A DNA stretch of 49,555 nt from contig JADGFA010000032.1 in the NCBI GenBank assembly GCA_016744065.1, positions 1 through 49,555 on the forward strand, written 5' to 3'. The first letter of the stretch is position 1; each line of letters starts with the position of its first letter. Both the position numbers and the translations under genes were made by a program. Positions 34,785 through 44,472 of this stretch are shown here, piece by piece. This DNA is from Gammaproteobacteria bacterium. GTDB lineage: Bacteria; Pseudomonadota; Gammaproteobacteria; SZUA-229. The notes under the pieces are model-generated. The model was given only the letters and a program-made list of their open reading frames with translations. It ran no database searches and had not been told where the DNA came from.

Positions 34785-35558
34785 ATGAAAATTTCATACT
34801 GGGCATTAGCCATATTTATTTCTTTATGCATTCACATTACTGCAGCAGCTCTTTATTTCTATAATGACACCACAAAACCATCCGGACAAACCCACATGGG
34901 TTCAGCAGGGCTCGAAATTGGCTTAGGCACACCGGGCTCGAACTTCAAACAAAAAGCGCAGAAAAAACAAACTAAAACCAAAGTTAAAGAAAAAACTAAA
35001 AAAATAGTAAAAAAACAGGAAAAAATAAAGAAGAACAAACCCTTAAAAAAAATAAAAAAACCTGAAATAAAAAAATTAATTGTTAATGAAAGCACTGAAA
35101 AACAGGCGGCTTTAAAGAAACCAGATACTAATAAAAAAATTAATGACAAAAAACCAGTAGAAAAAACGATCGATAAAACATCTAAAGCATTAACCAAAGG
35201 AAAAGGTCTGGCCCATGACAAGTCAACAGGTGGCAGTGCTATAGCGGGGCAGAAAAATTACTTTAGTGAACTGGCAAACTGGTTAAATCAGCATAAAAAC
35301 TACCCCCGAAGAGCCAAAAGAAATAAACAACAGGGCGTCGTCAGCCTGGAATTCACCATTAACAATAATGGCGAGGTTTTATCAAAAAGCATTAAAAATA
35401 GCTCGGGACACCCTATATTAGATCGCGCCGCATTAAAACTACTTGAAGCGGCCTCTCCCTTACCCAAATTTCCTGACAATATGCAGCAATCCAGATTAAC
35501 CCTTGTGGTACCCATTGATTATTCATTAATAACGAATTCACTTCGTAGAAAGGGTTAG
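34785..35558 (+). CDS. tonB: TonB energy-transducing protein
   Basis: 257 residues. N-terminal membrane helix (about 5-27) containing Ser and His ([20 protein letters not shown]) for ExbB/ExbD contact; a long Lys-rich periplasmic linker (about 55-150) instead of the usual Pro-rich spacer; C-terminal TonB domain (about 165-252) with [20 protein letters not shown] and [18 protein letters not shown]. It should couple the ExbB-ExbD motor to the outer-membrane receptor. The unusually lysine-dominated linker is partly due to the A-rich DNA. It is the last gene of the iron island; gloB follows convergently. Confidence 0.9.
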   Translation: MKISYWALAIFISLCIHITAAALYFYNDTTKPSGQTHMGSAGLEIGLGTPGSNFKQKAQKKQTKTKVKEKTKKIVKKQEKIKKNKPLKKIKKPEIKKLIVNESTEKQAALKKPDTNKKINDKKPVEKTIDKTSKALTKGKGLAHDKSTGGSAIAGQKNYFSELANWLNQHKNYPRRAKRNKQQGVVSLEFTINNNGEVLSKSIKNSSGHPILDRAALKLLEAASPLPKFPDNMQQSRLTLVVPIDYSLITNSLRRKG

Positions 35559-35656
35559 TTTCTATATATCCCTTAAACCCTGCCCCACTATGCATATAAA
35601 TAACAACGTGCACAAACGCTGGCTATATCAATTTTATTTTTAACTTTTTCACAGGT

Positions 35657-36469
35657 TTAATCATATTTACTGTCTTTCCATTCACGTAATGCAGCAAAGA
35701 CCTGCCAGTCTTCATCTAATGTATGCCCAGCAAATGTTTCTGCTGCCTGTTTCACCTTCTTTTGTTGCAAACGAACAAAAGGATTGGTTTTAAGCTCCAG
35801 TCCAACTGTGGTTGGTATTGTTGATACCCCCTTATCCTGCTTAGCCATTTCAATATTATCTCTGTGAATAATATCCTGACTCTCGGGCTCTACCCATTTT
35901 GCAAAACCTAAATTATCCACTGTATATTCATGAGCACAGTACATTTTTGTAGATTCTGGCAAAGCCATTAATATTGCCAGTGATTTAGTGAACATTTGTG
36001 CTGTGCCGCTAAATATTCGCCCACAACCCGCCGCAAATAGCGTATCACCACAAAACACCAGATCTTCACCAATATAAGCAAGGTGATCCAGTGTATGACC
36101 CGGGATCGCTTTTACCTCAAAACGAATATCAAGCTCAGGTATTTTCACCACTGAGCCCTCGGTTACTTTCTGTGTAAACAGCTCTGTAACGGGTAAATCA
36201 ATACTCAGGCTGATTTTTGATGGTGTTCTATCAGGGCCAATCAATGCAAGTCCCGGGTATCTGTTTAATATATCCTCTACACCGCCGGTATGATCATAGT
36301 GTTGATGGGTGATTATAATAGCCACAGGTTGTAAATTATTATTTTCAATATATTCAATAACTTGCGCACTCTGCCCTGGATCAACTATCACCACTTGTGG
36401 CAAGCTATCTCGCTGTATCATCCAGATATAATTATCAGAAAATGCATGAATTGGGGTAATATGTAGCAT
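35657..36469 (-). CDS. gloB: Hydroxyacylglutathione hydrolase (glyoxalase II)
   Basis: 270 residues from ATG 36469 (MLHITPIHAFSDNYIWMI is the family start; the frame opens earlier at 36613, across the xthA promoter, and is not preferred). Metallo-beta-lactamase fold with the binuclear metal site THQHYDH (54-60), then GHTLDHLAY, CGDTLFAAGCGRIF and CAHEYT. It hydrolyses S-lactoylglutathione to lactate and glutathione, finishing methylglyoxal removal. It is divergent from xthA. Confidence 0.92.
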   Translation of the reverse strand: MLHITPIHAFSDNYIWMIQRDSLPQVVIVDPGQSAQVIEYIENNNLQPVAIIITHQHYDHTGGVEDILNRYPGLALIGPDRTPSKISLSIDLPVTELFTQKVTEGSVVKIPELDIRFEVKAIPGHTLDHLAYIGEDLVFCGDTLFAAGCGRIFSGTAQMFTKSLAILMALPESTKMYCAHEYTVDNLGFAKWVEPESQDIIHRDNIEMAKQDKGVSTIPTTVGLELKTNPFVRLQQKKVKQAAETFAGHTLDEDWQVFAALREWKDSKYD

Positions 36470-36538
36470 AAATTTATCAACTGTCGTAATGGTAGTGTAA
36501 GCTGCGTATTTTACCCCTAATAATGAAAAAGCCACATA

Positions 36539-37351
36539 ATGAAAGTCGTTTCCTTCAATACCAATAGTATTCGTATGCGCCAGCATCAACTGGAAAAGCT
36601 GATAAACAGCCACTCTCCGGATGTCATCGGTATACAGGAAACCAAAGCACAGGACTGTGACTTTCCAGTTGAGATGATTGAATCACTGGGTTATCAGTCG
36701 GCTTTTCACGGGCAAAAAACCCATTATGGCGTTGCACTGCTATTTAAACAGACACCCCTTGAGATCTGCAAAGGCTTTGCCAGTGATACAGAAGACGCTC
36801 AACGTCGCTTTATCACAGCAAAATTTGAAATCAACAATAAAATCATCACAGTTATGAATGGATATTTTCCCCAGGGTGACAGTGACAAACACCCAACAAA
36901 ATTTCCTGCCAAGAAAAAGTTTTATGAAGATTTAACACATTTATTAAAAACACAATATTCAGCAGATGATAATGTCATTGTAATGGGTGACATGAATATA
37001 GCCCCCCTTGACCTGGACATTGGTATCGGCGCAGATAATGCCAAACGCTGGTTAAAAACCGGCAAATGTAGCTTTTTACCCGAAGAAAGAGACTGGATAA
37101 AAACACTAACCGAATGGGGCCTGACAGACACTTACCGCCAGTTACACCCGGAAGTAAATGACCGTTTTAGCTGGTTTGACTACCGTAGTAAAGGTTTTGA
37201 TAAAGAACCCAGACGTGGTTTGCGCATAGATTTAATACTCGCTACCAAAGCACTCAGCCAGCATTGCATTGAAGCGGGTATTGATTACGAGGTTCGGGGC
37301 ATGTTAAAGCCATCCGATCATTGCCCCATCTGGGCTCAATTTGAACTATAA
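36539..37351 (+). CDS. xthA: Exodeoxyribonuclease III
   Basis: 270 residues. An AP endonuclease and 3'-5' exonuclease for base-excision repair. Motifs of the EEP fold: VVSFNTNSIR at the start, IQETK with metal-binding Glu34, VMGDMNIAP, LRIDLILAT and the closing SDHCPIWAQF with catalytic Asp and His. Length is that of E. coli Xth. It starts 69 bases from gloB on the opposite strand, leaving room for back-to-back promoters. Confidence 0.94.
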   Translation: MKVVSFNTNSIRMRQHQLEKLINSHSPDVIGIQETKAQDCDFPVEMIESLGYQSAFHGQKTHYGVALLFKQTPLEICKGFASDTEDAQRRFITAKFEINNKIITVMNGYFPQGDSDKHPTKFPAKKKFYEDLTHLLKTQYSADDNVIVMGDMNIAPLDLDIGIGADNAKRWLKTGKCSFLPEERDWIKTLTEWGLTDTYRQLHPEVNDRFSWFDYRSKGFDKEPRRGLRIDLILATKALSQHCIEAGIDYEVRGMLKPSDHCPIWAQFEL

Positions 37352-37399
37352 AGATAATATAGCTAATAATTATTACAAGCACTGAAGTATTGTTTATTA

Positions 37400-38851
37400 A
37401 TGGATAATCCTCTACAAAGCCCACGCTGTCGCCTTATGGGTCTCTCACTGATTATATTAATCAGTATGATTCTAATGATGTTTAAAGTGGTCCCCCTGCT
37501 TTTTAAGCCCAATATGCTTAATCACGTGCTACAAACCGGTGAACTGGTTATTGTCACGCGCAATAGCTCAACAACTTATTATGAAGGCCCTAACGGAAAA
37601 ACCGGTTTTGAATATGACCTGGCCAAACAATTTGCTGATTCACTGGGCGTAAACCTTAAAGTAATTACCAGCGACAACCTGCCTGAAATTTTTGAATTAT
37701 TAAACACAGGTAAAGCCCATTTTGCTGCAGCAGGTTTAACCATTACCGAGTCACGTAAAGAATATGTCCGGTTTGCTGCCAGTTATATGGATATCACCGA
37801 GCAACTGGTTTATAACAATCAGTCTTTTCGGCCCAAAAAAATCGATGATCTTGAAAATGGTATACTCGAAGTCATTAATGGCTCCAGCCATATAGAAAGT
37901 CTAAATGAATTAAAAACTCAGCATCCCGGCCTAAGCTGGAATACTCAGAACAACGTGGAAAGTGAACAGTTATTATACCTGGTTGAAAATCAGCTAATCG
38001 ATTTCACCGTGGCTGACTCAAATGAAGTTTCGCTTAACCAACGTTTTCTACTCGAATTACGTGTTGCATTTGATATTTCAAAACCAAAGAAACTGGCCTG
38101 GGCTTTTCCTAAAATAAAAGATACCAGCCTATATGATAAGGCAATGAGCTTTTTCTGGCGTAGTTTAAATGATGGTGAAATAACACATTTAATTGAAAAA
38201 CACTATGGCCATGTAGATAAATTTGACTATGTGGGTAGCCGTATATACATACGACATATTGCAACTCGACTCAGCAAATACCTTGATATGTATTATGAAT
38301 CGGCTGAAAAATATAACCTGGACTGGAAACTATTAGCAGCTATGGGTTATCAGGAATCTCACTGGAACCCAAAAGCAGTATCACCAACCGGTGTCAGAGG
38401 CATTATGATGCTAACTCGACACACCGCGGGTTTAATGGGTGTAAAAAATAGACTAGATCCTGAAAGCAGTATTTTTGGAGGGGCGAAATATCTTGATCAA
38501 ATTCGTCGGCGCTTCCCGGATGATTTAAAAGAACCCGACAGAACCTGGTATGCAATGGCCGCATATAACGTCGGTTACTATCACGTAATTGATGCACAAA
38601 AAATTGCCATACAGCAAGGCAAAAATCCAAATAAATGGTCCGATCTACAAACGGTCCTGCCTTTACTGGCCAGAAAAAAATGGTATAAAAAAACCAAATA
38701 TGGATATGCACGTGGCTGGGAACCGGTAAAATATGTTACCAATATTCGTCGTTATTATGATTTGCTTGAGTACCAGTTCTCTCTGGATAATACAGACACA
38801 AAAAACAGGGCCAGACATGATGCATTTTCTATTATGCCTTCAATATTATAA
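37400..38851 (+). CDS. mltF: Membrane-bound lytic murein transglycosylase F
   Basis: 483 residues. N-terminal membrane or signal segment (about 15-33), then a solute-binding type 3 domain (about 45-270: LVIVTRNSSTTYYEGP, FEYDLAKQFADSLGV) and a C-terminal lysozyme-like transglycosylase domain with catalytic Glu about residue 319 (AAMGYQESHWNPKAVSPTG). It cuts the glycan strand of peptidoglycan, leaving anhydro-muramic ends. No lipobox Cys is obvious; MltF is not always lipidated. Monocistronic by spacing. Confidence 0.93.
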   Translation: MDNPLQSPRCRLMGLSLIILISMILMMFKVVPLLFKPNMLNHVLQTGELVIVTRNSSTTYYEGPNGKTGFEYDLAKQFADSLGVNLKVITSDNLPEIFELLNTGKAHFAAAGLTITESRKEYVRFAASYMDITEQLVYNNQSFRPKKIDDLENGILEVINGSSHIESLNELKTQHPGLSWNTQNNVESEQLLYLVENQLIDFTVADSNEVSLNQRFLLELRVAFDISKPKKLAWAFPKIKDTSLYDKAMSFFWRSLNDGEITHLIEKHYGHVDKFDYVGSRIYIRHIATRLSKYLDMYYESAEKYNLDWKLLAAMGYQESHWNPKAVSPTGVRGIMMLTRHTAGLMGVKNRLDPESSIFGGAKYLDQIRRRFPDDLKEPDRTWYAMAAYNVGYYHVIDAQKIAIQQGKNPNKWSDLQTVLPLLARKKWYKKTKYGYARGWEPVKYVTNIRRYYDLLEYQFSLDNTDTKNRARHDAFSIMPSIL

Positions 38852-38951
38852 AAATTATTTCTTAATTAAAAAATAAGATTTATTCTGTATGCTAGCAGTA
38901 CAAATTACATGCTTAAAATGGCTCACCAGAACCATCATGAAAAACCAGACT

Positions 38952-40139
38952 TTATAATCGCCTGAGCAATAATTCACGTATTTCAGAGTCAGTCATTTCA
39001 ACTGGATTTGTTTTCATGCTACTACCACGACTATGCGCGATAACTTTATCCAGCCCATCTTCTGTTACACCAAACTCAGCTAATCGAGGTAATTGCATTT
39101 TTTCTGTCCAGTCCAGTAATGTTCCACACAAGGCTTCCCATGATAAATGTTTGTTCTTATGAGATTTGTGAGTAAGCACATCACCCAACATGGCATACTT
39201 GTCTAATGCCATATTTCCCGGCTCTCTCTGTAACATGATATGAATATTCATATTGGTCGCTTCTGCAACCAGCGTTCCACAAACAACACCATGGGGTATA
39301 GGGTAAAAAGCACCCAGAGGAGAAGCCAGGCCATGCACCGAACCTAAACCTGTCTGTGCAAGGCAAACCCCTGACATTAATGATGCATAAGCCATTTTAT
39401 CCTGCGCTTCATTATCCACTTCATGACCATACATCGACATAAGGCTTCCCTGAAGAGACTCAATTCCACTTAAAGCAAGTGCATCGGTCATATTATTTGA
39501 ACGCGTGGAAACATAAGACTCGATTAACTGGGTTAACGCATCCATACCATTTGCAGCGACAATATTTTTCGGGCAGGTAGCTAATAATTCAGGATCAATA
39601 ACCGCATATTCAGCAACCAGCCTGTCATCCCTGAATGATTTTTTAAAGCCATCTTTACTCTGGACACTAAGCACTGCATTTTTAGTCGCTTCAGAACCTG
39701 TACCTGCGGTGGTTGGTACCGCAATAAAAGGCACTGCTGGCCCCTCATAGGTAAGCTCAGGCCCCACGCCCTCAAGATAATCCATAACCGAGCGTTGCAC
39801 TTTTAACAAACCGGCAATCGCTTTGGCAGCATCTAATGCACTGCCTCCACCAATTCCTAATACCACATCAAATGAATCGTTTTTAAACTCACTTACAATG
39901 TTATCAATGAGTTCAGGTGACGGTTCACCTGGTATGGAACATTTTTCAAAACTCATTTTTTTCTTATCAAATGCAGATTTCAACTGAAAGAATGCAACAC
40001 TGGATTCAAATGAATGAGCGCCGGTAACCAGTAGTACGCGTGAACCATATTGTAAACATAGCTCTGGCAACTGTTTAATAGCACCTCTGGAAAATATAAT
40101 TCGGGGTAAACGTGCAATAGAAAAATCAAATAAATTCAT
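38952..40139 (-). CDS. Iron-containing alcohol dehydrogenase family protein
   Basis: 395 residues from ATG 40139; the earlier frame opening (40163) only adds WATIPA-type residues. NAD-binding GIGGGSALDAAKAIAGL (about 85-100), TTAGTGSEATKNAV near 140, and the metal ligands: Asp in NGMDALTQLIE (about 193) and His in VHGLASPLGAFYPIPHG (about 257 and 271). Family members reduce or oxidise small alcohols, aldehydes or lactaldehyde. Nothing nearby fixes the substrate. It is divergent from the Cys-rich gene at 40.3 kb. Confidence 0.88.
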   Translation of the reverse strand: MNLFDFSIARLPRIIFSRGAIKQLPELCLQYGSRVLLVTGAHSFESSVAFFQLKSAFDKKKMSFEKCSIPGEPSPELIDNIVSEFKNDSFDVVLGIGGGSALDAAKAIAGLLKVQRSVMDYLEGVGPELTYEGPAVPFIAVPTTAGTGSEATKNAVLSVQSKDGFKKSFRDDRLVAEYAVIDPELLATCPKNIVAANGMDALTQLIESYVSTRSNNMTDALALSGIESLQGSLMSMYGHEVDNEAQDKMAYASLMSGVCLAQTGLGSVHGLASPLGAFYPIPHGVVCGTLVAEATNMNIHIMLQREPGNMALDKYAMLGDVLTHKSHKNKHLSWEALCGTLLDWTEKMQLPRLAEFGVTEDGLDKVIAHSRGSSMKTNPVEMTDSEIRELLLRRL

Positions 40140-40328
40140 AGCGGGAATTGTAGCCCAAATCAATATTAAAAACAGACTAACCTGAAATTATTACAGACAT
40201 ATGATGGTTAATATTTTTATAATAGAGCCTATATTTTTTATTGTTCTAAAAGAAGGCCAGGAATCTATAGCCATAAGCGATTAAAGCCTTTATCATTCTT
40301 TATCCTTATTTGACTTAATAATTACTCA

Positions 40329-40871
40329 ATGACTTCCCAACTCATTTTTTTTCCTGAATCGACTGATAAGATAATTAGCCAACAGCCTTTGTTAACAGGA
40401 TTAATCAACTTACAGCTTATTTCTAAAAAACCACATAGTGATAACCACTATCTTCCTGGTGAACATTTTTTAAGTTGCATCACTTTTTTAGGCTGCTCAC
40501 CCAGTATTAATCTGCAACCGGTTAAAGACGAAAGCCATTGTTTTATATCCATTATAAAGCCGACACAAGAAGTAGTGTGTTTAGGTTACACACAAAGCAT
40601 AAACCCTAAATGTCCCGCCTGTAAAAAACGCATCAATAACTGGAAAACACCTGACTGGAAAAAAGCAGGGGAAACCTGCACCTGTGATAAATGCCAGGCC
40701 CAAACCCCATACACAGAACTCAACTGGAAACATGAATGCGGTTTTGCTAAATGCGGCTTTGAAATTAATAACATCTACCCCCACGAAGCTGTACCGACAG
40801 ATACTTTTTTAGAAAATTTATGTCAATTTTCAAATTTTGAATGGAATTACGCCTACTCAAATAATCTATAA
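40329..40871 (+). CDS. Cys-rich (zinc-ribbon-like) protein of unknown function
   Basis: 180 residues, no signal peptide, so cytoplasmic. The C-terminal half holds several Cys pairs: CPAC (about 95-98), CTCDKC (about 115-120) and CGFAKCGF (about 135-142), which suits one or two zinc ribbons. The N-terminal half is a small beta-rich domain (YLPGEHFLSCITFLGCSP). I know no family name for it. It lies between the Fe-alcohol dehydrogenase (divergent) and the CDF exporter (convergent), so context gives no clear role. Zinc or iron-sulfur binding is inferred from cysteine spacing. Confidence 0.75.
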   Translation: MTSQLIFFPESTDKIISQQPLLTGLINLQLISKKPHSDNHYLPGEHFLSCITFLGCSPSINLQPVKDESHCFISIIKPTQEVVCLGYTQSINPKCPACKKRINNWKTPDWKKAGETCTCDKCQAQTPYTELNWKHECGFAKCGFEINNIYPHEAVPTDTFLENLCQFSNFEWNYAYSNNL

Positions 40872-40920
40872 TTGTTTACTAAACCACAGCTAAATACATT
40901 TTCAATAAAAAATAGCTCAC

Positions 40921-41850
40921 CTAAGCTTTATTAATCTCTATCGAGATATGGGATAACTGAGGTAAATATTTTTTTAACATTAATCTGTACTCATCTGGTT
41001 CAAGAGGCTGTTTAGCCGTAATAGATAAAATAGCCGCCTGATGCATTGAAGCAATTTTCCATACATGTAAATCATTAATAATAACTTCATTATTTTCTTT
41101 AAGCGTATCGACTATTTTTGAAAACAGCGCCGTATCAACAGATTTATCGAGCAACACATAACTGGTTTCTTTTATCAAACCATATGACCATCGGAAAATA
41201 ACCATAGCACCCACAATGCCCATTAACGCATCCATCCATATCCAGCCAAAATATTTTCCCGCAAATAAAGCGATAATGGCAAGCACCGACGTTAATGTAT
41301 CTGCCAGCACATGAAAGTATGCCGCTTTTAAATTATGATCACCATCATGCTCATGGGCGTGATCATGGTCATGAGCACCGTGATGATGGTGATGGTGGCC
41401 GTCATGTAATACAAAAACGGATACCCCATTAACAGCCAGCCCAATAAAGGCAACCACTATGGCCTCATTAAAATGTATGAGCTGTGGTTCAAATAAACGC
41501 AACACAGACTCTATTATCATCATCAGGGCAACAATGGCTAATGCAACTGCGCTGGCAAAGCCACCAAGATAGGTAACCTTACCCGTACCAAAGCTGAACG
41601 CTTTATTATTCGCATGTTTTTTAGAGTACCAATAAGCAAAAATCGTAATTGCGAACGCTGCTGAGTGCGTTCCCATGTGCCATCCATCAGCCAGCAATGC
41701 CATAGAACCCGACCAGTAACCTGCCGTAATTTCTATTATCATAACAACGGTAGTTAACCAGAATACAAGCCACACTTTATTTTCTTTATGTTTATTATCG
41801 ACTTCAAAGTCATGTGAATGATTCCACTGAATATCAGACTCTCTTTGCAC
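40921..41850 (-). CDS. CDF-family metal cation exporter (DmeF-like)
   Basis: 309 residues with six membrane helices. Metal site of the cation diffusion facilitators: ALLADGWHMGTHSAAF (helix II Asp/His set) and YFHVLADTLTSVLAI (helix V His/Asp). A cytoplasmic His/Asp-rich loop (about 150-172) begins with six His in a row. The HADGWHMGTH-type variant is that of DmeF, which exports cobalt/cadmium/nickel, rather than ZitB. The C-terminal domain is the usual small cytoplasmic one. Next to peroxide-defence genes, but separated from ahpF by about 246 bases. Confidence 0.9.
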   Translation of the reverse strand: MQRESDIQWNHSHDFEVDNKHKENKVWLVFWLTTVVMIIEITAGYWSGSMALLADGWHMGTHSAAFAITIFAYWYSKKHANNKAFSFGTGKVTYLGGFASAVALAIVALMMIIESVLRLFEPQLIHFNEAIVVAFIGLAVNGVSVFVLHDGHHHHHHGAHDHDHAHEHDGDHNLKAAYFHVLADTLTSVLAIIALFAGKYFGWIWMDALMGIVGAMVIFRWSYGLIKETSYVLLDKSVDTALFSKIVDTLKENNEVIINDLHVWKIASMHQAAILSITAKQPLEPDEYRLMLKKYLPQLSHISIEINKA

Positions 41851-42096
41851 AGCACTTCCTCAATTATTTAAATAGTTTTTTACTTATGACTTTCATCAGA
41901 ACGAATGTTGATATTATATTTAATAAAAATTATACGCGTACTACTTTATATAACCAGTACGCAAACATGAAAACTTCATGTCCTGAGCCTCTGTCATATA
42001 TCATTCCCAATTGTAAGCTAATACGACAAAGGCAACCTCCTGTCACAGGGCTTCCCTGCCCAGTTACTACAATGGCCCGGTTACTACAGCAATAAA

Positions 42097-43674
42097 TTAA
42101 GCCGCCTCCTGATCAGTAATCGAGTTCATCAACAGGTAATCAAATGCCGCAAGTGACGCCTTGGCTCCTTCCCCCATTGCAATAACAATTTGCTTGTATG
42201 GTACGGTGGTTACATCACCGCAGGCAAATATACCGGCTTCACTGGTCTGCCCTCGTTCATCGATTACCACTTCACCATACTGAGTGAGTTCAACAACGCC
42301 TTTCATAAATCCGCTGTTAGGTAATAATCCAATCTGAACAAAAACACCATCCAGTTCTTTGCTGAGAACCTCTTCTGTTTCTCGATCCTGATATTCAATC
42401 GCCGTTACTTTACCGGCGCCTGCAATAATTTGTTTAGTAACCACATTTTTTAAAATAGTAATGTTATCACGCGCCTTTGCCTGCTCCACCAGCACCTGAT
42501 CCGCTTTTAGCTCAGGTAAAAATTCAAACACTGTAACTGACTTTACTATACCCGCAAGATCCAGTGCCGCTTCAATACCCGAGTTTCCCCCTCCGATAAC
42601 AGCAACATCTTTACCCTTGTAAAAAGGACCATCACAATGGGGGCAATAAGCGACGCCATTACCAATATTTTCTTTCTCTCCAGGCACACCCAGCTCACGC
42701 CACTTTGCACCCGTTGCAACAATCAACGTCCGGGTTTTTATCTTTTCACCAGATGAAAGGTGTATGGTTTTGATATCACCTGCTTCAACTTTTTCAACCC
42801 GAAAGTGTTCTTTTTTAGTGATCTCGTATTCATCTAAATGTGCCTGCAATGCACCGGCAAGTTCAGGGCCTGTTGTTTGAGGAATAGAAATTAAATTTTC
42901 TATTCCCATCGTGTCTTTAACCTGACCACCAAATCGATCCGCAACCATCGTCACTTTAAGGCCTTTACGTGCAGCATAAATTGCCGCGGATACACCTGCG
43001 GGGCCACCTCCTATAACCGTCACATCCTGTAGCGGTAATTCCTCGGACATGCTATCTGCTGTAATACCAGGGTACTTTTGCATTAATTTATCCAGTAACT
43101 GTGCAGTATCAACCTTGCCACTGGCAAACACTTCACCATTCAGAAAAACCGTTGGTACACCCTGGATATCATTTTTTTCAATTAATTCAGGGTAAACACC
43201 ACCATCAATTGTTTCGGCTGAAATATTCGGATTGATAGTTACAAACTGATTCACCGCTTGCACAACATCCGGGCAGTTATGGCAACTCAGACTAACATAC
43301 ACTTCAAACTTTAAAGGTTCCTGCACATTCGCAACCATGCCTTTTAGACTTTCATCCAGTTTCAACGCGGTGCCAGATGAATGCAATACGGCTAACACCA
43401 AAGAGTTAAATTCATGCCCACTTGGAATGCCCGAAAACTGTATGCCATTGGGTGTGCCGTCTACTGCTAACATAAAACTAACCGGGCTTCTTAATTGCCC
43501 TGCGGTATCACGCTCTTCAACTGTTATTTTTTTAGACACTTTGGCAAAGTCATTCAGGAACGATATTAACTCTGCACGTTTTTTGTGTTCACCTGTTTGC
43601 ACTACAAAGGTTATATCATTTTGCATATTGGCCATATAACCCATAAGCGCTTCTTTAATTTCTCTTGTTAACAT
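42097..43674 (-). CDS. ahpF: Alkyl hydroperoxide reductase subunit F
   Basis: 525 residues. Flavin disulfide reductase that feeds electrons from NADH to AhpC. N-terminal tandem thioredoxin-like domain with redox CHNC (about 129-132); FAD loop [19 protein letters not shown] near 213; active disulfide CPHC (about 343-346); NADH loop [17 protein letters not shown]; late FAD site [15 protein letters not shown]. Length is normal. It follows ahpC by 94 bases that contain a strong stem-loop, and should be co-transcribed with it at a lower level. Confidence 0.95.
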   Translation of the reverse strand: MLTREIKEALMGYMANMQNDITFVVQTGEHKKRAELISFLNDFAKVSKKITVEERDTAGQLRSPVSFMLAVDGTPNGIQFSGIPSGHEFNSLVLAVLHSSGTALKLDESLKGMVANVQEPLKFEVYVSLSCHNCPDVVQAVNQFVTINPNISAETIDGGVYPELIEKNDIQGVPTVFLNGEVFASGKVDTAQLLDKLMQKYPGITADSMSEELPLQDVTVIGGGPAGVSAAIYAARKGLKVTMVADRFGGQVKDTMGIENLISIPQTTGPELAGALQAHLDEYEITKKEHFRVEKVEAGDIKTIHLSSGEKIKTRTLIVATGAKWRELGVPGEKENIGNGVAYCPHCDGPFYKGKDVAVIGGGNSGIEAALDLAGIVKSVTVFEFLPELKADQVLVEQAKARDNITILKNVVTKQIIAGAGKVTAIEYQDRETEEVLSKELDGVFVQIGLLPNSGFMKGVVELTQYGEVVIDERGQTSEAGIFACGDVTTVPYKQIVIAMGEGAKASLAAFDYLLMNSITDQEAA

Positions 43675-43709
43675 ACTTCGCCCTGCCTTAAATTATTGGT
43701 TTTAATGTT

Positions 43710-43742
43710 GTTAAGAGAGCAACCCAATGTTGCCCTCTTAAC
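43710..43742 (-). promoter_or_regulatory. Intercistronic stem-loop between ahpC and ahpF
   Basis: Arms GTTAAGAGAGCAAC and GTTGCCCTCTTAAC pair over 14 positions with one mismatch and a 5-base loop. In the direction of ahpC-ahpF transcription no T-run follows, so it more likely attenuates or stabilises (protecting ahpC mRNA) than ends transcription fully. Confidence 0.65.
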
Positions 43743-43768
43743 AGATAACCCTGTATAAATAGCCTTAT

Positions 43769-44332
43769 TTAAATTTTTCCTACTAAATCAAGACTCGGTA
43801 TTAATGTTTCCTGACCTTCTTCCCAGGCTGCCGGACAAACTTCACCGTCATGGTTGGCAACATATTGTGCCGCTTTAACTTTACGCACCATGTCTTTAGC
43901 CGAACGCCCTATTCCCAGATCATGAACTTCAGATACTTTGATAATACCGTCTGGGTTGGCTAGAAATGTACCGCGTAAAGCCAGTGCATCTTCTTCTATC
44001 ATCACATCAAAGCCGCGGGTAATAACGCCCGTTGGGTCACCAATCATGGGGTAGTTAATCTTGCCAATCGCATCACTTGTGTCGTGCCATGCTTTATGTA
44101 CAAAATGTGTATCTGTAGAGACTGAATAAACTTCTACGCCCAGTTGCTGTAACTCTTCATAAAAATTCTCCATGTCTTCCAGTTCCGTTGGGCAAACAAA
44201 AGTGAAATCGGCCGGGTAAAACAAAAAGATTGACCACTTGCCTATCACATCAGCAGTGGTAATGGTTTTGAACTCACCCTTGTGAAAAGCTTCAGCGGTA
44301 AACTCCGGGATTGATTTATTGATCATAGACAT
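43769..44332 (-). CDS. ahpC: Alkyl hydroperoxide reductase subunit C (peroxiredoxin)
   Basis: 187 residues. A typical two-Cys peroxiredoxin: peroxidatic Cys47 in [12 protein letters not shown], and resolving Cys166 in [11 protein letters not shown]. It reduces hydrogen peroxide and organic peroxides and is recycled by AhpF. Start [11 protein letters not shown] is the E. coli type. Divergent from oxyR with a LysR-type dyad in the 140-base gap, so OxyR control is expected. Peroxide defence beside an iron island fits the need to limit Fenton chemistry, but the two are 8 kb apart. Confidence 0.96.
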   Translation of the reverse strand: MSMINKSIPEFTAEAFHKGEFKTITTADVIGKWSIFLFYPADFTFVCPTELEDMENFYEELQQLGVEVYSVSTDTHFVHKAWHDTSDAIGKINYPMIGDPTGVITRGFDVMIEEDALALRGTFLANPDGIIKVSEVHDLGIGRSAKDMVRKVKAAQYVANHDGEVCPAAWEEGQETLIPSLDLVGKI

Positions 44333-44435
44333 TGTGTAATTCCTCTTAATATTCAGGTTTAAAATTCAGCGCCGAGTCAACTCTCTGCGTTGAAAAGAAT
44401 ATTAAGGGATTACATTAATCTATAAAATCAATTAA

Positions 44436-44456
44436 AATAGATTATGTTATTCTATT
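44436..44456. promoter_or_regulatory. LysR-type dyad, probable OxyR site
   Basis: AATAGA (44436-44441) and TCTATT (44451-44456) form an inverted repeat separated by nine bases, with the ATAG...CTAT half-site text of OxyR operators (spacing is longer than the 7 bases of the E. coli consensus). It lies 17 bases before the oxyR start and about 100 before ahpC, so it suits oxyR autoregulation and ahpC activation. Confidence 0.55.
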
Positions 44457-44472
44457 ATTTAGAAGATAAAAA

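Noticed and set aside
34859..35221. 120-codon Phe-rich frame antisense to tonB
   Set aside because: The Phe run is the mirror of the AAA/Lys-rich TonB linker; it has no signal of its own.
36470..36613. N-terminal extension of gloB
   Set aside because: It overlaps the start of the divergent xthA gene and is not part of the glyoxalase II fold.
41814..42095. 93-codon frame in the gap between the CDF exporter and ahpF
   Set aside because: It overlaps the start of the exporter gene, has no ribosome site and no recognisable domain. The gap also holds a near-repeat of the word GTTACTACA (about 42052 and 42078) but no gene.
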